From the NCBI GenBank assembly GCA_015485235.1, contig WFTX01000129.1, forward strand, positions 1 through 10,186: a DNA stretch of 10,186 bases, given 5' to 3'. The notes beneath the pieces were generated by a model. It saw only the letters and a program-made list of their open reading frames with translations. It searched no databases and was not told where the DNA came from. Within the stretch, counting starts at the first letter, position 1, and every line of letters begins with the position of its first letter. Source of the DNA: Nitrospirota bacterium. GTDB lineage: Bacteria > Nitrospirota > Thermodesulfovibrionia > Thermodesulfovibrionales > JdFR-85. Positions 1-6,473 of this stretch are shown piece by piece. Both the position numbers and the translations under genes were made by a program.

Positions 1-2
1 CT

Positions 3-1001
3 TTAATATCTGTCACAGGACGGGGCGGTTTCAAGGTGCCGGATGAGCCGGAGAGGGAGGATCTCCTTTAATGTCTCCTGAGAAATGATGCCTTCACCGT
101 TACTTGCATGGCGATGCCTTTCAAGAAGGTCCCTGAACCGGAGTATCTCCTCAATTTGCGAGACCCTTCGCGGGCCCGGGATTATCACATGGACATGAGG
201 TCTTGAGGCGATCCAGAGAAGGGTGACCACGGCAGTAGGGAGTTTTGCATCCTGGCAGAGGTCCCTGAGTCTCACACACCACTCAAGAACGGCCTGATTA
301 TGGAAGCAGGGGTTCCTCCTCCTGTGGTCCCTTTTCGTAAGACCGGATCTGCCCCTGCTGCTTGGGCTGTCAGTGAGAAGCCCCTGTTCGAGGGGGGAGA
401 TAATGGAGTTCAGACAGAGGTCCCTGCCTGCTTCCAGGATTTCGTCACTCCGGTGAAGGGGGTTGAAATGCACCTGATGGGGTATCTCCCTTTCTCCGGA
501 GAGGTTTTCCCTTATCTCCGTAACACTGAGGTTGCCCACACCCCAGTAACGGATAAGCCCCTCACTCTTGAAATCCCTGAGGGCATCAATGCTTTCCCTG
601 ACAGACACCCCGGGGTCAGGCCAGTGGAGCTGGTAGAGGTCAATGTAGTCCGTGCCAAGGCGTTCAAGGCTTTCGTATAACTGGACTCTCAGGGACCCGG
701 GACTGGCGGAGTGGAGGACCCTTCTTTCCTTCCATATCAGCCCGCCCTTTGTTGATATGAAGAACCCTTTCCGGTCCTTACGGATCAGCCTTGAGAGGAG
801 TTCCTCTGACCTTCCGTGGGCATAGAATCCGGCAGTGTCAAAACGGACAATACCCTTTTCGGCTGCCCTCTGCAGTACCTTCAGGGATTCCCTCTCGTCA
901 TGGGGACCGAACCCCTCTCCCCCCATGCTCCAGGTGCCTATCCAGAGACAGGGAGTCTCAGCATTGCCAGGCTCAAGCGGCAGGGGCAGAGGCCTCTTCA
1001 T
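3..1001 (-). CDS. Aldo/keto reductase family protein
   Basis: A 332-residue NAD(P)H-dependent oxidoreductase of the aldo/keto reductase superfamily, a soluble TIM barrel that typically reduces aldehydes or ketones; the substrate cannot be told from sequence. The catalytic tetrad is visible: Asp55 and Tyr60 in FDTAGFYAHGRSEE, Lys85 in STKGG and His126 in YQLHWPDP. The cofactor-binding end is recognisable as VIIPGPRRVSQIEEIL near residues 273-288. Length is normal for the family (about 300-340). The gene is complete, with TAA at 3-5. Its ATG at 1001 lies 29 nt inside the end of the upstream radical SAM gene, so the two are probably co-transcribed and translationally coupled. Family assignment is firm; a link between its activity and the radical SAM partner is only suggested by the overlap. 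Confidence 0.9.
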   Translation of the reverse strand: MKRPLPLPLEPGNAETPCLWIGTWSMGGEGFGPHDERESLKVLQRAAEKGIVRFDTAGFYAHGRSEELLSRLIRKDRKGFFISTKGGLIWKERRVLHSASPGSLRVQLYESLERLGTDYIDLYQLHWPDPGVSVRESIDALRDFKSEGLIRYWGVGNLSVTEIRENLSGEREIPHQVHFNPLHRSDEILEAGRDLCLNSIISPLEQGLLTDSPSSRGRSGLTKRDHRRRNPCFHNQAVLEWCVRLRDLCQDAKLPTAVVTLLWIASRPHVHVIIPGPRRVSQIEEILRFRDLLERHRHASNGEGIISQETLKEILPLRLIRHLETAPSCDRY

Positions 1002-1992
1002 AGAGTTCCCTTTCCGGTGGGGTGCTCATGATACCGAACCGCCTGTGCATTGATTCGGCGAAGACATAATCAAGATGACCGATTGAGTCAGGCCGCCATC
1101 CCAGGACCCTCTCCCACATATCCCATCGCTCCATGCATAGATAGACGAGGTTGTCCTTTGTGATGAACCTCTTCAACTCTCCATGGAGGAATCTGTACAT
1201 CTCAACCCGGAGGGGCTTGACATACCTGATCTTGTTGTCATCTCCGAGGACCATCTCGGCAGAGGTGATATCCGTATCAGGATAGTTGTTCTCTATCAGT
1301 TTCTTCATCTCAGGGTTGAACCTGAGGGAGCCGATGGAAATCCAGGCTATCTGCTCAGGGGAAACCAGATCAAAGACCGCTTCAACGAGCTCCCTGTATC
1401 CCCTTTGCCATCCGTCATGAATGATCATCGGGTCAAAGTGGAGTCCTGTGAGATATCCGGCCTCAGAGACCTTTTTCATAGCCCCGAGCCTCTCATGAAG
1501 CCTGGCCGTGCGATGTTCCTCTTTACGGATTACATCCTCTGTGTTCAGCGACCAGGAAACCACGGTATGCCCCCTGTGTTCAAGACCGATGAGCGGCTCA
1601 ACCCTGTCGGACTTGGTCTTTAGTTCAAGAATGGCGTTCTCAATTTCTGCAAAGCCCCTTACCAGTGCTGCTGCCTGGCCGGTTTCCTGCTCAAGGGCAA
1701 GACTGTCACCCAGTTCCCATGTCCCGATTCTGAAGAGCCTCCAGGGCTCAGAGGATACCCTTGCCTTTACCTCTTCCATGAGGATATTCACATCTGTGAC
1801 CACCTTCATTGCACCGTCTGTGAGATAGTTCTGGAGAAAACAGTAGGTGCACTCAAAGGGACAGTTCTGGACAGAACCGAGGACATGGACATTACAGCAG
1901 AGGTATTTCCTGTTGAAGGTGGCGCAGATCCCCATTAGCTTTCCCTGCCGGGAGAGCTTCTGTAAAACCCCTTTGCCTTCCCTGAAGTCCAT
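973..1992 (-). CDS. Spore photoproduct lyase-like radical SAM protein
   Basis: A 339-residue radical SAM enzyme of the SPL/DNA-photolyase-like group (COG1533 type). The 4Fe-4S motif CxxxCxxC is at Cys44, Cys48 and Cys51 (NCPFECTYCFLQNYL), where the Cys-x2-Tyr-Cys-x-LQ context is typical of SPL proteins. Later blocks recall Bacillus SplB: SLNTEDVIRKEEH, then AGYLTGLHFDPMIIHDGW and GYRELVEAVFD, and near the end a RFNPEMKKLIENNYP block. Compared from memory with SplB, the segment around its catalytic Cys141 (EASCTSD) lines up here with GTWELGD at about residues 92-98, so the hydrogen-donating cysteine appears to be missing. The protein is therefore probably not a true spore photoproduct lyase; its substrate is unknown. 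The ATG at 1992 has only a weak AGG Shine-Dalgarno and sits about 6 nt from a TATAAT box, suggesting a leaderless transcript. It overlaps the aldo/keto reductase start by 29 nt. Confidence 0.85.
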   Translation of the reverse strand: MDFREGKGVLQKLSRQGKLMGICATFNRKYLCCNVHVLGSVQNCPFECTYCFLQNYLTDGAMKVVTDVNILMEEVKARVSSEPWRLFRIGTWELGDSLALEQETGQAAALVRGFAEIENAILELKTKSDRVEPLIGLEHRGHTVVSWSLNTEDVIRKEEHRTARLHERLGAMKKVSEAGYLTGLHFDPMIIHDGWQRGYRELVEAVFDLVSPEQIAWISIGSLRFNPEMKKLIENNYPDTDITSAEMVLGDDNKIRYVKPLRVEMYRFLHGELKRFITKDNLVYLCMERWDMWERVLGWRPDSIGHLDYVFAESMHRRFGIMSTPPERELYEEASAPAA

Positions 1993-1998
1993 TAACCT

Positions 1999-2004
1999 AT
2001 TATA
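1999..2004 (-). promoter_or_regulatory. Probable -10 box for the radical SAM/aldo-keto reductase operon
   Basis: On the minus strand the sequence reads TATAAT (plus-strand ATTATA), ending 6 nt before the ATG at 1992. A transcript initiating about 7 nt after the box would begin at or next to the A of the start codon. No good -35 hexamer is seen 16-18 nt upstream, so the promoter may be weak or activator dependent. Confidence 0.45.
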
Positions 2005-2086
2005 ATACTACATGCCTTTCAGGGACTGTCGGGATAATGAGGAGCCCTGCGACAGCTAAGGCAATTAATCTCCTCCTTACATAGAG

Positions 2087-2188
2087 ATGCCGAAGGCATA
2101 TTATGCATTCGCTGTGCATAATGAAGAACCCTGCGGCCACGATACGGGCAAGTCCGAAACGGACTCGTATCGAGCAAGACCGCAGGGT
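2087..2188. repeat. Cluster of three perfect hairpins, one deeply nested
   Basis: Three inverted repeats lie head to tail. First, ATGCC (2087-2091) pairs with GGCAT (2095-2099). Second, ATTATGCA (2100-2107) pairs with TGCATAAT (2115-2122) around a 7-nt loop. Third is a nested structure: ACCCTGCGG (2128-2136) with CCGCAGGGT (2180-2188), inside it CGATACG (2140-2146) with CGTATCG (2166-2172), and inside that AGTCCG (2151-2156) with CGGACT (2160-2165) closing an AAA loop. All arms are perfect. The block fills most of the roughly 290-bp gap between the divergent radical SAM gene and the antitoxin. No T-run follows, so it is not a simple terminator. It could be a structured RNA, a REP/MITE-like palindromic element or a cruciform regulatory site. 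The hairpins are seen directly; function is unknown. Confidence 0.75.
2121..2134 (+). repeat. 14-bp direct repeat, left copy
   Basis: ATGAAGAACCCTGC occurs here and again, identically, at 2820-2833, bracketing the toxin-antitoxin module. A related 12/14 version, ATGAGGAGCCCTGC, is at 2037-2050. Confidence 0.6.
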
Positions 2189-2222
2189 ATCTTCGATATG
2201 TTGAGTGAAAAGAAACCAGATC

Positions 2223-2250
2223 TTGAATCCCATCTCAAATCTGCTATAAT
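2223..2250 (+). promoter_or_regulatory. Sigma-70-type promoter of the toxin-antitoxin module
   Basis: TTGAAT (2223-2228), a 16-nt spacer and a perfect TATAAT (2245-2250), with TG at 2242-2243 giving an extended -10. Transcription would start near 2257, leaving a leader of about 40 nt before the antitoxin ATG. Confidence 0.65.
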
Positions 2251-2295
2251 TATATTGATAAGAATCTGCGAAGAGTGAAGTTAAGGGAGGATATT

Positions 2296-2517
2296 ATGGG
2301 AAGTGTAAAAGATGAGATTGTTTCCAGAATCAAGTCGCTGTCTGATACTGAAAAGATAGAGATAGTCGATACCATTTTAACCCAGCTTGACAAGCCTGAT
2401 CCTGAGATAGACAGAATCTGGGCGGATGAGGCCCGTAAACGCTGGAAGGCATATAAGGCAGGTAATCTGGAGACAGTTTCCTATGACAAGCTAATGGAAA
2501 AGTACCGTGCCAGATGA
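2296..2517 (+). CDS. Addiction module antitoxin (Unstab_antitox / TIGR02574-like)
   Basis: A 73-residue acidic helical protein matching the putative addiction module component family: an N-terminal segment EIVSRIKSLSDTEKIEIVD, then the family hallmark PDPEIDRIWADEARKRW around residues 34-50 and an ending of the form VSYDKLMEKYRAR. In this family such proteins partner with RelE/ParE-type toxins encoded directly downstream and neutralise them. I chose ATG 2296 because AAGGGAGG (2283-2290) sits 5 nt upstream; a longer reading from GTG 2275 would put the ribosome site inside the coding region. The TGA overlaps the next ATG as ATGA, the usual coupling for toxin-antitoxin pairs. The toxin reading frame is broken, so the antitoxin may be an orphan, although it could still act as an autorepressor or against another toxin. 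Confidence 0.85.
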   Translation: MGSVKDEIVSRIKSLSDTEKIEIVDTILTQLDKPDPEIDRIWADEARKRWKAYKAGNLETVSYDKLMEKYRAR

Positions 2518-2818
2518 ACATCCGTTTTTTAGAACCCGCCCGGTCAGAAGTTGACGATGCTTTTTCATGGTATGAAACACTGTCTTCTGGACTCGGGAAA
2601 AAGTTTCTTGACGATCTTGATCGAACACAATAAGAAGGGTTCTTGCATATCCCTTAGCGAGCGTAGATATAGGAAAGGGACTCCGCAGATGTCTCCTCTC
2701 AAGATTTCCCTATGGCATAATCTACGGGATTGACTCTGAAACAATAGTAGTGGTTGCAGTTGCACATCTGCATAGAAAACCGCACTATTGGATAGAACGG
2801 CTTCCTGATCAGAATTGA
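2514..2818 (+). pseudogene. RelE/ParE-type toxin, disrupted by a frameshift
   Basis: Translation starts well (MNIRFLEPARSEVDDAFSWY, then ETLSSGLGKKFLDDLDRT) but hits TAA at 2631-2633 after 39 codons. In the -1 frame from about 2630 the protein resumes exactly as a RelE/ParE toxin should: IRRVLAYPLASVDIG, a RRCLLSRFPYGIIYGI block, VVVAVAHLHRKPHYWIERL, and a stop at 2816-2818. Removing two bases in AACACAATAAG (about 2624-2630) restores one frame of about 100 residues, the normal size for this family of ribosome-dependent RNases or gyrase poisons. The joined protein keeps the family's HLHRKPHYW end, so damage looks recent and limited to one indel. The site is not a recognisable slippery heptamer, so programmed frameshifting is unlikely; an assembly error remains possible. 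Confidence 0.8.
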
Positions 2819-2819
2819 G

Positions 2820-2833
2820 ATGAAGAACCCTGC
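2820..2833 (+). repeat. 14-bp direct repeat, right copy
   Basis: Second exact copy of ATGAAGAACCCTGC (first at 2121-2134), beginning 2 nt after the stop of the disrupted toxin. Copies are 699 bp apart. Confidence 0.6.
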
Positions 2834-2839
2834 CCCTGG

Positions 2840-2951
2840 CTTTTTGATATAGGGCTGTCAAAAAGAATGGCTGATTCAGGGTGGTAAGGTTCACTTGCGG
2901 GAGCAGGTCATAGACCAGAACCCGCAAGATGGGATATAAGGTTTTTCCCAT
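2840..2951. repeat. Three inverted repeats upstream of the kinase operon
   Basis: CTTTTTGA (2840-2847) pairs with TCAAAAAG (2858-2865). CTTGCGGG (2894-2901) pairs with CCCGCAAG (2921-2928), with GGTC/GACC (2906-2909/2913-2916) nested inside. ATGGGA (2929-2934) pairs with TCCCAT (2946-2951). Together they occupy most of the 224-bp space between the toxin remnant and the kinase start, which has no other gene. The last one reaches the -35 zone of the presumed kinase promoter. None has a proper U-tract for termination. They might be operator sites or parts of a structured RNA. Confidence 0.6.
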
Positions 2952-2965
2952 TTGCCTCACCAATT

Positions 2966-2971
2966 TATAAT
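2966..2971 (+). promoter_or_regulatory. Possible -10 box of the kinase operon
   Basis: A perfect TATAAT, with only a poor -35 match (TTTTCC at 2943-2948, 17-nt spacing). A transcript would start near 2978, about 65 nt before the kinase ATG. The poor -35 and the adjacent hairpin suggest possible regulation, but this is inference. Confidence 0.4.
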
Positions 2972-3042
2972 CTGATATATTGAAATATGCGCCTGGAAGA
3001 ACAGACCTTCTTTCTCCTGATGTCTTGCAGAAGGCGGAACTG

Positions 3043-4485
3043 ATGAAACTCACCATATTTGCCCGCCTTGCCCTCGGATATCTCCTCCTGGTCCTGCTTG
3101 TATTTTCCATCGGTGCCTTTTCCAGATACCAGCTCGATTCCGTAAGGGAGAAGACGGGCTCGATGATCCGGAACGACACCCTCCTCCTTGAGGTCCAGAA
3201 GAAACTCCTTGACAGCCTGCTCAGCGGCGAACGGAATGAAGAAAAATATGTTCTCCTTCATGATCCTGCACTTCTTGAAGAGTATCGGAAGGCAGAGGCT
3301 GCCTTTGTAAAGCACCTTAAGGAGGCAGGGGCTATCTCGACCTACCAGGACCTAAGGGAGCTTTTGAAAAAGATAGAAACATATCACAAAAAGTATTCCG
3401 AAACATTCAAAGAGGAGCTGGGCTTCATTATCAGGAAGGAGGAATACCCCCGGGATGAGTACAAGGAACGGAAGGAGAAGATAATAAGCGGGATCCTCAC
3501 GCTCCTCAATGAGTTCAAGACCCTGAGCAGGGAACATATAATAGAAACGCTGAAGGAGATCGGGAGTGAGGAAGAGAGGGCTGAAAAGATGGTCACCTTC
3601 CTCACCATTGCAGCCATAGTCTTCGGGATCATCCTATCTGTAGTAATAACGAGAAGCATCCTCAGGCCCCTCTCCCAGATACGGAAGAAGACCGTAGAGA
3701 TTGCAGAGGGGAGGATAGAGTCAGACCTCCATGTCTCAGGTCCGCCTGAGATCGGGGCTCTCTCTGAGTCATTCAACCAGATGTGCCAGAGACTCAGGGA
3801 GCTCGACAACCTGAAGGCGGACTTCTTCTCCACCATGTCCCACGAACTCCGGACACCCCTTACAACCATAAGGGAGGGAACAAGCCTTTTGAAGGAAAAT
3901 ACCGCCGAGGTACTCGATGCCCGGCAAAGAAGGATTCTTGAGATAATATCAGAGGAGAGCCGGAGGCTCATAGACCTGGTGAACAACCTCCTTGACCTGT
4001 CCAGGATGGAGGCCGGTATGTTAACCTATAACTTCAGCAGGGCCAATCTCATCCTGCTTGCAAGGCAGGTCATCAAGGAGATAGAGCCACTCGCTGAGTC
4101 GAGAAATATCCAGGTTAAAGAGGAGTTCCAGGATATCCCCGAGGTAGAGGTTGACCAGGAGCGGATACTCCAGGCCATAAGGAACCTGCTCAGTAATGCC
4201 CTCAAGTTCACACCTTCTTCCGGAGTTGTGAGAGTGACAGCAGAGAGGAAGAACGGCGAGATCATTTTTTCCGTGAGCGACCAGGGTCCGGGAATTCCTG
4301 AGGAATACAGGGAGAGGATTTTCGACAAGTATCAGCAGGCCGCCCTTCCCGAGGTGAAGCTCTACAAGGGGACAGGGCTGGGGCTGGCGATTGTAAAAAA
4401 AATAATTGAGGCCCACGGAGGAAAGGTATGGGTGGAACCGGAACAGGAGCGTGGAAGCAGGTTCTGCTTCTCATTGCCGGGATGA
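3043..4485 (+). CDS. Membrane sensor histidine kinase (GlrK/QseE-like)
   Basis: A 480-residue two-component sensor kinase. Visible domains are: first membrane helix at about 5-26, a helical periplasmic region of about 155 residues, second membrane helix at about 183-204 (VTFLTIAAIVFGIILSVV), HAMP at about 204-256, then HisKA with the phospho-acceptor His267 in FFSTMSHELRTPLT. The HATPase_c domain has an N-box (RNLLSNALKFTP, Asn385), G1 (DQGPGIPEE, Asp413), an F-box (IFDKYQQ) and G2 (GTGLGLAIV, 443-451). All key residues are present, so it should be active. I chose ATG 3043 because AAGGCGG (3031-3037) lies 5 nt upstream and the membrane helix then begins at once; TTG 2980 would add 21 unlikely residues. 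It overlaps the lipoprotein gene by 58 nt, and the next gene encodes a sigma-54 activator. This kinase-lipoprotein-activator order is that of GlrK-QseG-GlrR. The signal sensed is unknown. Confidence 0.93.
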   Translation: MKLTIFARLALGYLLLVLLVFSIGAFSRYQLDSVREKTGSMIRNDTLLLEVQKKLLDSLLSGERNEEKYVLLHDPALLEEYRKAEAAFVKHLKEAGAISTYQDLRELLKKIETYHKKYSETFKEELGFIIRKEEYPRDEYKERKEKIISGILTLLNEFKTLSREHIIETLKEIGSEEERAEKMVTFLTIAAIVFGIILSVVITRSILRPLSQIRKKTVEIAEGRIESDLHVSGPPEIGALSESFNQMCQRLRELDNLKADFFSTMSHELRTPLTTIREGTSLLKENTAEVLDARQRRILEIISEESRRLIDLVNNLLDLSRMEAGMLTYNFSRANLILLARQVIKEIEPLAESRNIQVKEEFQDIPEVEVDQERILQAIRNLLSNALKFTPSSGVVRVTAERKNGEIIFSVSDQGPGIPEEYRERIFDKYQQAALPEVKLYKGTGLGLAIVKKIIEAHGGKVWVEPEQERGSRFCFSLPG

Positions 4486-4877
4486 TAGTGCTTGCCGGCT
4501 GCAGTTCCATAGTTATAGACAGAAGTGTGCCTGAGAAGGAGGTGCGTCCTCTGGTGCATCCCACCATAGGGTTTGACGAGATGGTAAGGGGTGAGTTCCA
4601 GGCCGCCATCCAGAAGAACCTCGACCTTCTTAAAGAAAGCAGGGAGAACACCACGTTGGCTGAGATATACTTCAACCTTGGCCTTCTCCATGCCCATCCC
4701 GGGAATCCGGGGAGGAACCTTGAGAAGGCAAAGAGATACTTCCAGCTTGTAATAACAGAGTCCCCCGACAACCCCCTTGCAGGTGAGGCGAGGATATGGG
4801 TCGGTATCCTCAAGCTTATCGAAGAGACAAAACAGGTGGACATCGATATCGAGAAGAAGAAGGAGTTGCTCAAATAG
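4428..4877 (+). CDS. Small lipoprotein with TPR-like repeat (QseG-position protein)
   Basis: A 149-residue exported lipoprotein. The signal peptide (residues 1-24) ends in the lipobox LAGC with Cys25 as the lipidation site; residue +2 is Ser, which would favour sorting to the outer membrane by the usual Lol rule. The mature part has a helical repeat resembling a TPR: IYFNLGLLHAHPGNPG, then EKAKRYFQLVITESPDNP and GEARIWVGIL, followed by a short charged C-terminal helix. The start lies within the kinase gene (58-nt overlap) and has a good GGAGG at 4417-4421. The TAG is directly followed by the activator ATG. In enterobacteria the protein at this place, QseG, is an outer-membrane lipoprotein that binds the kinase QseE and modulates it; a similar job here is inferred from position and type, not from clear sequence identity. 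Confidence 0.85.
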   Translation: MGGTGTGAWKQVLLLIAGMIVLAGCSSIVIDRSVPEKEVRPLVHPTIGFDEMVRGEFQAAIQKNLDLLKESRENTTLAEIYFNLGLLHAHPGNPGRNLEKAKRYFQLVITESPDNPLAGEARIWVGILKLIEETKQVDIDIEKKKELLK

Positions 4878-6245
4878 ATGGATAAGGCAAAGGTCCTTAT
4901 TGTGGATGATGACCGGAACCTCCTTGAGCTGATGAAGATGCGGCTTGAGAGTGCCGGGTATGAGCCCTGTGCTTTCGAGCGTGAGGATGAGGCCAGGCTG
5001 GCTGCGGAGAAGGAGCAGTTTGATATTGCGATTGTTGATCTTCAACTCGTCCAGACCGATGGTATAAGCCTGATGGAGGAGCTCCACCGGACTTCTCCGG
5101 AACTGCCCGTAATAATACTTACAGCCCACGGGAGTATTGAAAGCGCCGTAAGCGCCATCCAGAGAGGGGCCTATAACTATCTTACCAAGCCCTTTGATCA
5201 CAGGGAGTTGATTGTGCAGATTGAGCGGGCCCTCAGGAACAGGAACCTTGAGGAGGAGGTCAGACGGTTGAAGGATATGGTGAAGGAGCGGTATGACTTC
5301 AAGAACATAATCGGGAAAAGCGAAGCCATGACAGCCCTCCTTCAGCAGGTGAACCGGGTGGCCCCTATTGATTCAAACATCTTCCTTAGCGGTGAAAGCG
5401 GGACAGGCAAGGAGTTGATAGCAAAGGCGATCCATGCCGCAAGTTCACGGAAGGGGAAACCCTTCATCGAGGTGAACTGTGCCGCCATTCCGGAGAACCT
5501 CTTCGAGTCCGAACTCTTCGGATACGAAAAGGGGGCCTTCACAGGAGCGGTCAGAAGCTCGAAGGGGCTCTTCGCCCAGGCCGATGGGGGGACAATATTC
5601 CTTGATGAGATAGGTGACATGCCCCTCCCCATACAGGCAAAGTTCCTCCGCGTGCTCCAGGAAAAAAGGTTCCATCCCCTGGGAAGTGAAAGATCCCTCC
5701 AGGTTGATGTCCGGCTTATCACTGCAACCAACAAGAACCTCGAGAAGGAGGTGCAGGAGGGGAGGTTCAGGGAGGACCTCTATTACAGGATTCATGTGAT
5801 TCCCCTGAGGATTCCTCCGCTCAGGGAACGGAAGGAGGATATCCCCCTCCTTGCGGAACACTTCATAAGGAAGTTCAGCGAGAGGATGAACAAGAAGGTG
5901 GAAGGGCTCTCCCCCTCCGCCCTCAGGAGGCTCATGCTTCACGACTGGCCCGGGAATGTGAGAGAACTCGAGAATGTTATGGAGTATGCAGTGGCGATGA
6001 GCACGGAAAGTCTCATAAAGGAGGACCTGATAATCATATCCAGGATAGGAGGTTCAGGCCCCATAGGGACCCTGAGGGACGAGCGGGCTCAGTTCGAGAG
6101 GGACTACCTGAGGAGGGTGCTCAGACATACGGGGGGGAATGTATCAAAGGCATCGGAGATCGCCGGTAAATACCGGGCCGATTTCTATACGCTCATGAAA
6201 AAATACGACATCGATCCCGGGGAGTTCAAGTCCAAGGGGAAGTAA
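4878..6245 (+). CDS. Sigma-54-dependent response regulator (GlrR/NtrC family)
   Basis: A 455-residue NtrC-type transcription activator. The receiver domain (1-120) has acidic residues Asp10-12, the phospho-acceptor Asp54 (IVDLQL), Thr82 and Lys104 (LTKPF). The AAA+ domain (about 143-370) has Walker A GESGTGKE (172-179), the sigma-54 contact loop GAFTGA (219-224) and Walker B TIFLDEIGDM (Asp243, Glu244), so it should remodel sigma-54 polymerase. The C-terminus carries a Fis-type helix-turn-helix (GGNVSKASEIAGKYRADFYT) and ends DIDPGEFK, which strongly resembles the end of E. coli GlrR (RTEFYKLL...DANDFKE, recalled). The ATG directly abuts the lipoprotein stop, with AAGGAG at 4859-4864. It is presumably phosphorylated by the upstream kinase. 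The only sigma-54 promoter candidate I see in the window lies immediately downstream (6382-6396). Confidence 0.95.
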   Translation: MDKAKVLIVDDDRNLLELMKMRLESAGYEPCAFEREDEARLAAEKEQFDIAIVDLQLVQTDGISLMEELHRTSPELPVIILTAHGSIESAVSAIQRGAYNYLTKPFDHRELIVQIERALRNRNLEEEVRRLKDMVKERYDFKNIIGKSEAMTALLQQVNRVAPIDSNIFLSGESGTGKELIAKAIHAASSRKGKPFIEVNCAAIPENLFESELFGYEKGAFTGAVRSSKGLFAQADGGTIFLDEIGDMPLPIQAKFLRVLQEKRFHPLGSERSLQVDVRLITATNKNLEKEVQEGRFREDLYYRIHVIPLRIPPLRERKEDIPLLAEHFIRKFSERMNKKVEGLSPSALRRLMLHDWPGNVRELENVMEYAVAMSTESLIKEDLIIISRIGGSGPIGTLRDERAQFERDYLRRVLRHTGGNVSKASEIAGKYRADFYTLMKKYDIDPGEFKSKGK

Positions 6246-6381
6246 AACATCCCAGAGATCACCTATCCTCCCCGTCACTGGAGGGAAAACCATACAGAAT
6301 CTATACTCACTCTGATCAGACCTTTTTTGTCCCTTCCTGCTAACCACTTGATTCTATTTCTTATTTTTTGAAAAACTCTCC

Positions 6382-6396
6382 TGGCATGGTTATTGA
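6382..6396 (+). promoter_or_regulatory. Candidate sigma-54 (-24/-12) promoter
   Basis: TGGCAT, 5 nt, then TTGA, compared with the consensus TGGCAC-N5-TTGC: the GG and TTG elements are intact and exactly spaced, with mismatches at the last base of each half. Transcription would start near 6408, about 66 nt before the first microprotein. No sigma-70 promoter with proper spacing is seen here. The 136 bp upstream (6246-6381) contains no gene but does contain a perfect palindrome TCTGATCAGA (6311-6320), about 65 bp above the -24 element, a suitable place for activator binding, and a weak CCTCC/GGAGG hairpin near 6270-6283. Confidence 0.5.
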
Positions 6397-6473
6397 GTAT
6401 AAGACTGTATCAACGACAACATACTGTACGCCAGTAAAAAAAACTGACTGAACGTCTGAAGGAGGAAAAAATC

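Noticed and set aside
2000..2233. A 77-codon minus-strand reading frame covering the nested hairpins
   Set aside because: It reads straight through the palindromes, has no convincing ribosome site, and its composition follows the inverted repeats rather than a protein family.
2565..3179. A 204-codon minus-strand frame over the toxin remnant and kinase start
   Set aside because: It is antisense to recognisable toxin and kinase coding sequence and has no family features.
4362..5201. A 279-codon minus-strand frame opposite the lipoprotein and activator
   Set aside because: Antisense to strongly supported coding sequence, with no recognisable domain and no ribosome site.
6368..6403. TTGAAA (6368) and TATAAG (6398) as a sigma-70 promoter for the microproteins
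   Set aside because: The spacing is 24 nt, too long; the -24/-12 elements between them are a better explanation.
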